A DNA stretch of 64,000 nt from CAWAYH01 sp963786195 (lineage in GTDB: Bacteria; Acidobacteriota; Vicinamibacteria; Vicinamibacterales; 2-12-FULL-66-21): positions 682,001-746,000 of the forward strand of contig CAWAYH010000006.1 in NCBI GenBank assembly GCA_963786195.1. Reading direction: 5' to 3'. The notes below the pieces were generated by a model. That model saw only the letters and a list, made by a program, of their open reading frames with translations, searched no databases and was not told where the DNA came from. The position numbers and the translations under genes are program-made. Below are positions 55,088 to 64,000 of this stretch, piece after piece (the first letter of the stretch is position 1; each line of letters starts with the position of its first letter).

Positions 55088-56151
55088 GGGGTAATGCGGA
55101 CAAAGCCCCGCCAGATGGGCTTCCCGTCAATCAACGCATCGACGCGATAGACACCCGGTGGCGCGGGCACAGGAAGCTCCCAGGATGAAAGCCGGAGATC
55201 GCCTTTCCTGAGGTCCACCTTGGATGGCTTACTTTCGATGACGACCCGATTGTCCGCATCTGTACACCGAGTTGCGCCACACCCCTCACGCGTTGTTGCG
55301 GGTTCCAGTTGACCCACGTGACCAGACTTTTGTCGATGCTGGAGAACGCTTCGCGCTGATCGGCTGGCGCTACGACCGGACCCTTGACGATGGTTTTGGC
55401 AAAGCCTCCCGAGACGACGTGCTCGTCGCCGACAATCGGCAGCACCAGTTCCCCACGCGCCTGAAGCTCGGCGATTCCGTGGACGTGCCGGGGGTTTCGT
55501 GGTAAGCCTCGATGAGGCCGATCGGGACAATCCGGCGCGCCCTTCAACTCGGCCCGAAACTTCAACAAGTCAAGCAGTCGGCTCGCCCCCGGGACACTTG
55601 ACCCTCCAGTCATGCCCACCAGTTCGCCGAACTCGTTCAGCACGGGGGAACCGGGCGTTCCGGATCCATTGAGAAAGGAAACGAGGTAGCGCCGTCCGGT
55701 CGCGGCGGTGTCGATCTGTCCGGTCAGCCCTCCTTCGAGAAGCACACGTCCACCCGAGGCACCGCCTTCCATGGAAAAACATCGATTGCCGACCTTTATG
55801 GAATCCCCGGGCGCAACGGGCACGGACGCAGCTCCGCCGTCCCCTGCCAGGACCGCCCAATCCTGCCGCCTGTTCCAGCCCACGATGGACGTCACCTGGC
55901 GGCGCGATCCATCCGCTTCGACGACGCGCACGATGTCGGCGCCGTCGAGGACGACCATGGGGGCGTAGATCCGCCCCGCGCTCAGCAAGATGCCGCCGAA
56001 TGTCTCGAGCGAGCGCCCGCTGGCCGTGGAGCGCTCGATCACCACGAACATTCGATTCAGCCGTTCGTAGAGGCGCTTCGGGGGGTGCCAACGGTCTCTT
56101 CACGGACACGGCGACGATCGACCCGCACCGCACGGGCGCGGATACTACCAT
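55084..56151 (-). CDS. Trypsin-fold protein with apparently lost catalytic serine, coupled to TctC (several frameshifts)
   Basis: The central frame (56051-55290) reads GGILLSAGRIYAPMVVLDGA, RQDWAVLAG, SGTPGSPVLNEFGELVGMTG, a chymotrypsin-like layout where GTPGSP replaces the GNSGGP serine motif, so Pro occupies the serine position. The gene probably begins at ATG 56151 (a +1 near 56085 joins KRPLAPP to KRLYERLNR). A +1 near 55530, a -1 near 55475 and a -1 near 55280 lead to the C-terminal beta-domain DNRVVIESKPSKVDLRKGD, ending VYRVDALIDGKPIWRGFVR. Net shift is zero and 1068 bases is 356 codons. The stop overlaps the TctC TTG start. Confidence 0.55.
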
Positions 56152-56182
56152 GGGAATTGGTAAATGGTAGATGGGAAATGGG
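56152..56182. repeat. Short degenerate repeat ATGGTAA/ATGGGAA
   Basis: Four copies of a 7- to 8-mer lie between the TctC copy 2 stop and the trypsin-fold start, resembling 33351-33398. Confidence 0.5.
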
Positions 56183-56197
56183 ACGAACATTTGCCAT

Positions 56198-57146
56198 TCA
56201 TCGAAGATGGCCCAGCGTCGCCTGATTGACCTCTTCCAAACGCGTCACGAAGCTCCGCGCCTCCTCGCCAATCCGGACATACGGCGTCAGCGCGAACCGC
56301 TCGAGATACTGCGTCCGCCAGCGATCGGTCTGGGTCGCGCGGCGGAGGAACGTGGCGTAGCTCCAGTACACCACCACATCCGCGGGCGCGCGCGACGCGA
56401 TGGCAATGCCGCGGAACATCCGGTACTGGATGACGTCGATGCCGGACTTCCTGAACGTCGGGACGTCCGGGAACAGCGCGAGCCGCTCCGGCGACGCGAC
56501 CGCGATCGCGCGGACGAGCCCGCCGCGAGGATCTGACCGAGCGCCTCGCTCAGTACGTCCGGCCAGCTCCACATGACCACCGGCGACGTTCTGCAGCGCC
56601 TCGATGCCGCCGCGCGTGTGGACGTACATGAACGAGACGCCCGTCGCCTGCTCGATCAACCCGCCCAGAATGTGATCGCCGCCGCCGACAGCTTCCGTCG
56701 CGAGCTTCAGCGCGCGCGGGTGCGCACGCACGTACTCGACAACGTCCTGAATCGTCTTGAACGGCGACTTCGCGTTCACGACGATGGCCATCTCGTCGAG
56801 CGCGAGGATGGCCACCATCTTCACGTCACGAACCGTCGGACCGTCTACCGGGCTGCAGCCCCAAGGTCACGAACGGGTCCGTCAGCGTCACCAGCGTATA
56901 CGCATCGTCCGGGCGCGCGACGACGTAGCCGAGGCCCACGGCACCCGAGCCGCCGGGCCGGTTCGACACCGTCACCGGTTGAGTCGCGAACCCCTCGTGC
57001 GCGATCACGTCCTGGATCGCCCGCGCCAGGTTGTCCGAGCCGCCTCCGGGAGGCACCGGAACGACGATGTCGATGGCGCTGCTCGGGTAGGGACGAGAGG
57101 GGTCTGCGCCGGTGCACGCGACCGTGCAGAGCGCAGCCGCGACCAC
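56198..57146 (-). CDS. TTT substrate-binding protein TctC (BugT family), copy 2; frameshifted
   Basis: GTG 57146 gives a short lipoprotein signal (VVAAALCTVACTG) followed by YPSSAIDIVVPVPPGGGSDN. A +1 near 56835 joins LQPGR to GPTVRDVKMVAILALDE, and a +1 near 56565 with a -1 near 56530 brackets a segment whose proper reading is PDVLSEALGQI. Length minus one is 316 codons. The middle of the protein is nearly identical to copy 1 (shared GGDHILGGLIEQATGVSF), also at DNA level, so the two are recent duplicates. A slightly longer N-terminus in another frame is possible. Confidence 0.8.
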
Positions 57147-57247
57147 GCCCCACGTCGATGCTGCCTTTGAAAACGCGCTGAGAGTCGGTGGGGCACGCCA
57201 TCCGTCAGGCCGCCGATACTACCACCCCCGGCATGAGGAGCTGACCG

Positions 57248-57253
57248 TATAAT
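57248..57253 (+). promoter_or_regulatory. Candidate -10 box TATAAT
   Basis: A perfect TATAAT lies 33 bases upstream of ATG 57287 in otherwise GC-rich DNA. No good -35 hexamer sits 16-18 bases upstream, so support is partial. Confidence 0.35.
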
Positions 57254-57286
57254 TGGACGCCTCGTGCATCAACAAGCGAGTTCTAT

Positions 57287-59489
57287 ATGATGAGACAGAC
57301 CCGACGGATTCTTCATCCTCGTCGCCGCGTTCGTCGTCGCGTCGGCGGCCTGGCCCACGCGCCGCCGAACGGCGGCCGATGACCGAGAAGGACCTTTTCA
57401 AGTTCGTCTGGGTCGCCGATCCGCAGATCTCCCCGGACGGATCGCAGGTCGCCTTCGTTCGCGTGACGGTCGACGAGAAGAAGGACCAGTACGACACGAC
57501 GATCTGGATCGCGAAGACCGACGGCAGCGAGCCGCCGCGCGCGCTCACCGGCGGGACGCGCGACACCAGCGCCGCGATGGTCGCCCGACGGCCGACGGCT
57601 GGCGTTCGTCCGCGCCGTCGAAAAGGACGGCCGCCTGCAGCCGCCGCAGATCTATCGTGATGGCCATGGCCGGCGGCGAGGCGCGCGCGATCACCGACAT
57701 CCCGCGCGGCGCCGGCAATCCCGCGTGGTCTCCCGACGGCAAGACGATCGCGTTCTCGTCCAGCGCCCGCCGGAGGAGCTCGATCAAGCCGACGCCAAAG
57801 CCGACAAGACCGAGAAGCCGCGCCAGAGCGACGTCCGGGTGATCACCGAGGCCGTGTATCGCGCCAACGGCGTACCCGGCTCGGGCTATCGTCGATCCCG
57901 ATCGTCCCGCACACATCTGGACGGTGACGGTGCCGGCGACCGACGCGCCGCGACGCTGGCGAAGCCGAAGCGGATCACCTCGGGCGAGTTCGGCGCCGGC
58001 AACCATCGCTGGTCGACCGACGGCCGCGAGATCTACTTCGTCTCGGATCGGCGGCGCGAGTCGTACTACTTCCCGAGCGACAGCGATCTCTACGCCGTGC
58101 CGCCGCGACGGCGGCGAGCCGGTGCGCGTCGTCAGCATCGACGGCACTATCGGCGCGTACGCGCCCTCGCCCGACGGCAAGCGTATCGCGTTCGTCGGCA
58201 CGCATCGCGGCGAGCCGGAGCGCTCGTACAGCCAGCCCGATCTCTGGGTCGTCGACCTGCCGGCGGCACGCCGCGCAACCTGACCGCGAGCGTACGACTT
58301 CGACATCAACGGCGGCATCGGCGGCGATCAGCGCGCGCCGCGCGGCCAGCATCCCGCCGGCCCGGTCTGGAGCCGCGACGGCCACGCCATCCTGATCCGC
58401 GTCGGCGAGCAGGGCAATGCGAATCTGTGCGCGTCGATGCCGCCACCGGGCGCGTCGATCGCCGTCACCAAGGGCAACCACGACGTCATGTCGTACACGA
58501 CCGACGCGACCGGCAGCCGCATCGCGTTCGTGCAGTCGACCGACGACCGTCGTCGGCGACCTGTACGTCGCTCGACGTCGGCACGCGGCGCCCCGAAGAA
58601 GCTCACGACGTTCAACGACGAGCTGTTCAACCCGCTGCACGATGACCGAGCCCGAGGAGATCTGGTACACGAGCTTCGACGGCAAGAAGATTCAGGGCTG
58701 GATCCTGAAGCCGCCGGCCTTCGACGCCGTCGAAGAAGTATCCGCTGATCCTGCAGATCCACGGCGGGCCGCACTCGGCCTACGGCAACACCTTCACCCA
58801 CGAGTTCCAGTGGATGGCGGCGAAGGGCTACGTCGTGCTCTACACGAACCCGCGCGGCAGCTCGAACTACGGGCAGGACTTCGGCAACATCATCCAGTTC
58901 CGCTATCCGGGCGACGACTACAAGGACCTGATGGCCGGCGTCGACGAGATGCTGAAGAAGGGCTACGTCGACGAGGCGCGGCTGGGCGTCACCGGCGGCA
59001 GCGGCGGCGGGCTGCTGACCAACTGGGTCGTCACGCAGACGACGCGCTTCAAGGCGGCGGTCAGCCAGCGCGACATCTCCGACTGGGCGAACTTCTGGTA
59101 CACCGCCGACTTCACGCTCTTCACGCCGACCTGGTTCCGCAAGGCGCCGTTCGAGGATCCGGCGGACTTCGCGCGGCGCTCGCCGATCACCTACGTGGCG
59201 AAGATCCAGACGCCGCTGATGTTCATCCTCGGCGACGAGGACTGGCGGACGCCGCCGGCGGCCGGCGGCGAGGATCTGTTCCGCGCGCTGAAGTACCTGA
59301 AGCGGCCAACGGTGATGGTGCGCTTCCCCGGCGAGAACCACGAGCTCTCACGCTCCGGCAAGCCCTGGCACCGCGTCGAGCGCCTGCAGCACATCGTCGG
59401 CTGGTTCGACAAGTAGCTGATGGGCAAGGACACCGGCGACGTACGAGCGGCGCCAGCAGAACGCCGATAGGCTGAATCATGAGATGTAA
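57287..59489 (+). pseudogene. S9-family prolyl oligopeptidase (dipeptidyl aminopeptidase-type), broken by about 18 indels and a TAG
   Basis: ATG 57287. After a broken signal peptide the pieces give KDLFKFVWVADPQISPDGSQ, a TolB-like propeller (NPAWSPDGKTIAFSSS, NHRWSTDGREIYFVSDR, SPDGKRIAFVG) and a clean S9 hydrolase domain from 58740: ILQIHGGPHSAYGN, nucleophile in GVTGGSGGGLLTNW, acid in ILGDEDWRTP, histidine in FPGENHELSRS. I place 14 +1 and 4 -1 breaks; 2203 minus net 10 is 731 codons. TAG at 59414-59416 replaces the usual Trp after FDK; the next residues LMGKDTGD continue the normal C-terminus to 59489. Probably a functional gene spoiled by sequence error. Confidence 0.8.
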
Positions 59490-61271
59490 AGCCCTTGCGC
59501 GGGTCCTGTCCGCGAGCAGCCCCACCCGGTGCTCAGGCCGAAAAGCATTTGTCACGCGCGTCGGCCGTCCGCGCAGTGGGGCGCGCCGTCGCGGCCACCT
59601 GCTGGGTCGCTTTTCGCGAGTCTGATCTCCACTGTCGGCTCTGACCGCCGCGCAGTCGCTCTGCCTGCGCAGACCGCTCCGCCGCCGCCGGCTACGCCGG
59701 CGCCGCCAACCCGCGCCAACATTCTTCGCGGCGAGTACGGCCCGTATCGCGCGAACAACGATCTCCTCTACTACCATCTCGACGTCCGCGTCGATCCGGA
59801 GAAGAAGACCATCGCCGGCAAGAACACGATCCGCTTCAAGATGCTCGAGGACGGCACGCGGATTCAAATCGACCTCTCGCGACATCCTGAACGTCGACAA
59901 GATCCTGCTCGGCCAGACCGAGCTGAAGTACGAGCGGAAGGCCGACTCGGTCTTCATCGACTTTCCCGCAGACGCTGCAAAGCCGGCGCGAACTACTCGA
60001 TCGATTTCTACTACTCCGGCACGCCGACGCCGATCGGCCGCTTCGGCGGCTTCGCCTTCCGCAAGGATCCGGCCGGCCGCCCGTGGATCTACACGGCCTG
60101 CGAGGAGGAAGGGCCCGCGCATGTGGTGGCCCTGCAAGGACCAGTGGCAGGACGAAGTCGAGAGCATGGACATCAGCGTCGCGGTTCCGAACGGCCTGAC
60201 CGACGTCTCCAACGGCCGCTTCATGGGCAAGACCGACCTCGGCGACGGCTACACCCGCTGGGACTGGCACGTGCTCGTATCCGATCAACGCCTACTGCGT
60301 GTCGGTGAACATCGCGCAACTACGTCCATTTCGACGACAAGCTGGGCGACCTGACGATGGACTACTACGTGCTGCCGGAAGACCTCGAGAAGGCCAAGGC
60401 GCAGTTCGTGCAGGCCCGCGGCATGATCGAGGCCTTCGAGCACTATTTCGGCGAGTATCCGTTCAAGCGGGACGGCTACAAGCTGATCCACGTTCCGTAC
60501 ACCGGCATGGAGCATCAGAGCGCGGTCACCTACGGCAACGGCTTCCGCAACGGCTACGTCGGCCGCGACGGACCGGCGTCGGCATCAGCCTGAAGTTCGA
60601 CTTCATCATCATCCACGAGAGCGGCCACGAGTGGTTCGGCAACGCCGTCACCGCCGCCGACCGCTCCGACATGTGGATTCACGAAGGCTGGACCAACTAT
60701 CTCGAGAGCCTCTACGTCGAGTACCACTGTTCGGGCAACGACGAGGCGATCCGCTAGTACATCAACGGCACAAGACCGGCGTCGGCAATCGCCAGCCGAT
60801 CGTCACGCGAGCGCGGCGATTCACCGCACGCCCGCCGGCGGACCAGTACAACAAGGGCGCGCTGTTCCTCAACACGCTGCGCAGCGTGATCAACGACGAT
60901 GCGAAATGGTGGAAGCTGCTGCACGACCTGTTCCAGACGTTCAAGTACCAGAACATCATGACGGAAGACATCGATGCGTTCTTCAACGAGCAGACCGGGC
61001 CTGAACCTGACGCCGATTTTCAACCAGTACCTGCGCCACGCGGCCGTCCGCCGGTGCTGGAGCTGAAATTCGACGCGGCCGGCGGCAGCGTCGACTATCG
61101 CTGGCAGGCGGACGAAAAGGCATTTCGCGATGCCGATCCGCGTCGGCAAGGCTAGGCGCGTGGCAGACCATCACGCCGACGAGCGAGTGGCAGACGATGA
61201 AGACGCCGATCACGAAGGACGAGTTCGGCGCGGATGCCGACCGGTATTACGTCAACGTCGTCAAGCAGTAG
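59479..61271 (+). pseudogene. M1-family metallopeptidase, broken by about 15 indels and a TAG
   Basis: ATG 59479 overlaps the S9 C-terminus. After a disrupted leader the body reads NILRGEYGPYRANNDLLYYH, LDVRVDPEKKTIAGKNTIRF, WPCKDQWQDEVESMDISVAV, GMEHQSAVTYGNG (in place of GAMEN) and zinc motif HESGHEWFGNA with the downstream glutamate in HEGWTNYLESL. The end is TPITKDEFGADADRYYVNVV to the stop at 61271. I place 12 +1 and 3 -1 breaks plus one unresolved near the N-terminus, and a TAG at 60756-60758 (AIR-stop-YING). It is likely co-transcribed with the S9 gene as a pair of exported peptidases. Confidence 0.8.
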
Positions 61272-61313
61272 GGAGTAGGCAGTTGCTGCTTCGCGCGAGA
61301 CGAGAAAGCGCGG

Positions 61314-64000
61314 TCAGTCTCGAAACAACCGCTCGTGTTCGTTGCTGCTGAGATACCGACCGCGTTGGTCGGACCACCACAGCCGCTCGGGCTGTCGACG
61401 GTCGCGATGCAGGTCGATGGCAACCACGCCTGCTGGCGATCAGTCCGTCACCAAACGCTCTTGCCTTCAAGTCGAAGTTGCCTGCCACGATGGTGCCGCC
61501 ATTCACGAGTACCGGATCGTTGAGCGTCGGCTCCACACCCGTCGTGGTGTACCGGATGACAGTCCCAGGTGTCACACTCGAAATAGTAATGAGCTGGCCG
61601 GGCGAATAGGAGCCTCCACCAGGCGAGAACGCCGGCGATGCGGCTTGTGCGCTGAGTACCAGACGGTCGATGTTGCGCTCGCGGTCCAGTCTGGGTGGAA
61701 GGCGCGAGCTTTGATCGTCAACGATCCAGCCAGTACCGAGCGGCTCGGTGTACAGCAGTGACGCCACGCCTGGCGTTGTTCCGTCGGTGGTGTAACGAAT
61801 TGAGCCAGCGCCCGGTGCGCTCATGGTCACCGTTTGGCCATAGGGATGAACTCCGGCGGCCGGGGTGATCACTGGATCGGCCAGCGTCCCGAAGCTCATC
61901 TGGTACCCGAGCGTGGCGATTGAGCTCGGCTCCCAGCCCAGTCTGAGGGCTACAGCTTTAATCGTCAGGCTAGTGCTGACGGCGATCGGGCCAACGTACG
62001 CAGGCGATGCCTCTGACGGCGTCGATCCATCCGTAGTGTAGTGAATAGATGCACCGGAAGTCGTACTGGTCAGCGTCACTATCTGGGCCGTCGTGTAGAT
62101 GCCGGCGACTGGAGCAGCAGCAACAGGCGTGACCTGGATTCGGTACGTGGCAGTCGCTGTGGCGCTCGGTGCTTGCCCGCCGATCCACGCACGCGCCTTG
62201 ATGGTGGTGGTCTCCGAAATCGAAACGACTCCGCCCTGCGCGACCACTGGATCCGTCTCAGTTGGATCGACGCCGTTTGTCGTGTAATGAATCACGGCGC
62301 CAGCAGTAACAACGTTCACCACGACGTTGAACGGCGCGTTATACGTGCCGGCGGGAACGTTGAAGTAGGGGCGTGCAGTCCGCCAGACAAAACCAGGATC
62401 GCTGATCGGAATCGGAACCGCGCGCAGAGCGCTTCCGCCATCACCGAGCTGGCCCGAGCTCCCGTTGCCCCACGTCCACACTTCGCCGGTGGGCGTTATC
62501 GCAACGGTGTGCGACCCGCCGGCCGCGGCCAGCGCCACACTTTGCGGTCCCGCCACGACGGTTGGAGTCGTCCTTAGCGTCGTCGTCGTGTCGCCGATCT
62601 GCCCCGAGCTGTTCGCGCCCCAGGCGACGAGCGGAGTGTAGCCTCCCACGCCGACACTGTGCGTGCCGCCCGCAACAACTTTCGAGGGAGCAAAGGACGG
62701 GATCAGTGTCGGCGTGCGCTGAACAGTAGTCGTCCCCAGACCCAGCTGTCCGCTGCCCCCCGCGCCCCAGACATAGACCGCCCCGTCGCTGCGACGCGCC
62801 ATGCTGTGCAGCGACCCGGCCGCAACCGCCACGACGCCGGACACTCCCGGCACCAGCGTCGGGCTCGTGCGATTCGTCGTCGCGTCGTCGCCGATCTGCG
62901 AGGAGCCGTTGGCGCCCCACGCGTACACTTGTCCCGTGCTCGTGACGGCCAGGCTGTGCGATCCGCCGGCCGCGATGGCGGTGACGTTGGTGAGCCCCGG
63001 CACGAGCGCCGGCAGGTGCTCGGTCGCGGTTGTTCCCAGCCCCAGTTGCCCGCTGCTGCCCGAGCCCCAGGCGTACACCACGCCGTCGCCCGTCAGAGCG
63101 AGGCTGTGGTTGTTGCCGGCCGCGACGCTGACGACGTTGGTCAGCCCGGCGATCTCGACCGGCCGCGACCGGTTGGTGGTCGAATCGTCGCCTACCTGGC
63201 CCGACCCGTTGGCACCCCAGCCGAATACTCGTCCATCGTGTGTCACCGCCAGCGTGTGGTTCTGGCCCGCCGCGAGTGCGGTGACGCCCGTGAGCGTCTG
63301 CACGAGCACCGGAGTGCTGCGCCCCGTTGTGGTTGAATCGCCGACCTGGCCGGACGAATTCTGACCCCACGCGTAGAGCAGGCCGTCTGGCGTTGCCAGC
63401 GCTGTGTGAGAGCCGCCAGCGGCTACGGCGCCGGCGCCGAGGGGCCCCGTGAGCAAGTAGGTCGCCGCCGCAACGGCGCTGTCCGAGCAGCCGGCTTTGA
63501 ACGCGCGGACTTTCAGCGTGAACGTGCCCACGAGCAGCGTCGCGCCCGATGCGAGCGTCGGATCCGTCGCAGTCGGGTCCGATCCGTCGAGGCTGATCCG
63601 AAGCGTGGCTGCCGGATCCGGGCTGGTAATCGTGACGTGCGTGCCAGGGTCGTACGGTCCGCTGGCCAGGCTGAGAACGGGCGCCGGAACACTGATCGTG
63701 TACGCCTGGGCCGTTTCGCCGCTCGTGGCGTAGTCTGGGTGAAACGCCTTGGCCTTCACCGTCGCCGTGGCTTCGATGAGGAGCGGCGCAGCGAACACCG
63801 GTGAAGTCCCCGTTGGTGTACTGCCGTTGGTCGTGTAGCGGATGGTTGCCCCCGGAGAGCCCGTCAGCGTCACGCTGACCTGCCGTTCGTACGTGCCGGC
63901 CGTCGGGCTCATGGCCGGCGCCGCCAGCGAGCCGAAGTTCATGGTGTACGTGGACGACTGCGCGACGCTGTCGGACCAGCTCGCCTTCAAGCCGACGGCC
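61314..64000 (-). CDS. Secreted RCC1 beta-propeller protein with chitobiase-C-terminal-like (CHB_HEX_C) repeats, 5' partial
   Basis: The start lies beyond the window. Reading from 64000 there are two CHB_HEX_C-like repeats (IRYTTNGSTPT, LRISLDGSDPTATDP), then seven RCC1 repeats, each with a variant of AAGxxHSLAxxxDGxVYAWG and SSGQLGLG, forming a complete propeller, then four further CHB_HEX_C repeats (IHYTTNGVDPTETDP, IHYTTDGSTPSEASP, IRYTTDGTTPG, IRYTTTGVEPT). A +1 near 61735 and a -1 near 61640 bracket a segment properly read SLTIKARAFHPDW. A further +1 near 61425 leads to a charged tail ending at 61314; without it the frame would run to 61261. Probably a surface adhesin or carbohydrate-associated protein. 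Confidence 0.8.

Noticed and set aside
1..64000. tRNA, rRNA or prophage genes
   Set aside because: No cloverleaf-like sequence, rRNA core motif, integrase or phage structural gene was recognised by eye; a covariance search was not possible here.

Overview
The window is high-GC bacterial chromosome and reads most easily as Acidobacteriota, probably class Vicinamibacteria. This is inferred from gene content, not from a marker gene. The pointers are a Ser/Thr kinase fused to TolB-like propeller repeats, an 'orphan' MacB/FtsX-type permease of the acidobacterial ADOP kind, a VWFA-related secreted protein of the acidobacterial type, a sortilin/BNR-repeat 'glycosyl hydrolase', a carboxypeptidase-regulatory-domain TonB receptor, many two-component systems, and S9/M1/M29 peptidases. 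No rRNA, tRNA, phage, transposase or CRISPR array was seen.

Layout. 1-6.9 kb: a partial trypsin-fold protease, a secreted unknown, a kinase with a small downstream partner, an NTF2-like protein and an outer-membrane barrel. 7.0-7.55 kb: a pair of ~200-bp inverted repeats. 7.7-14.2 kb: ADOP permease, a secreted unknown, then a minus-strand run of an AbrB-type protein, an M29-like protein and an alpha/beta hydrolase. 14.3-19.8 kb: a two-gene ABC-2 exporter, a strongly strand-biased low-complexity spacer, and a translationally coupled amidohydrolase/CIA30 - DesK-like kinase - DesR-like regulator operon. 19.8-26.2 kb: a BNR/sortilin protein, a VWFA protein, an unknown and a hydrolase. 26.3-30.2 kb: a sigma-54 module (small secreted protein, AAA+ activator, separate receiver protein) divergent from a HisKA_3 kinase/NarL pair. 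30.3-33.3 kb: a TonB receptor broken by about 26 single-base insertions. 33.4-42.2 kb: an intact, overlapping MdtABC-like RND efflux operon with an outer-membrane factor. 42.4-44.7 kb: an MprF-like protein split into two genes. 44.8-49.5 kb: a SpoIIE phosphatase, a tiny membrane protein, a sigma-54 response regulator and kinase, and a divergent small secreted protein. 49.9-57.1 kb: a CaiB-type CoA-transferase, a crotonase, and a tripartite tricarboxylate transporter (TctA, TctB and two TctC copies) with a degenerate trypsin-fold protein coupled to one TctC. 57.3-61.3 kb: heavily frameshifted S9 and M1 peptidases. 61.3-64 kb: a partial secreted RCC1-propeller protein flanked by chitobiase-C-terminal-like repeats.

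Two themes recur. First, many reading frames are broken by single-base indels, overwhelmingly +1. They are extremely dense in the TonB and S9/M1 genes and absent from the 8.9-kb RND operon, so a local sequence-quality problem is the leading explanation. Each reconstruction below was checked by whether gene length minus net indels is a multiple of three. Second, intergenic spaces are rich in palindromic or short-tandem repeats, several sitting exactly at gene 3' ends. The best biological leads are the split NtrC-type regulator with its sigma-54 target, a parallel sigma-54 module at 46-49.5 kb, the degenerate protease inside the TTT operon, and the palindromic element that forms the 3' ends of two convergent genes.
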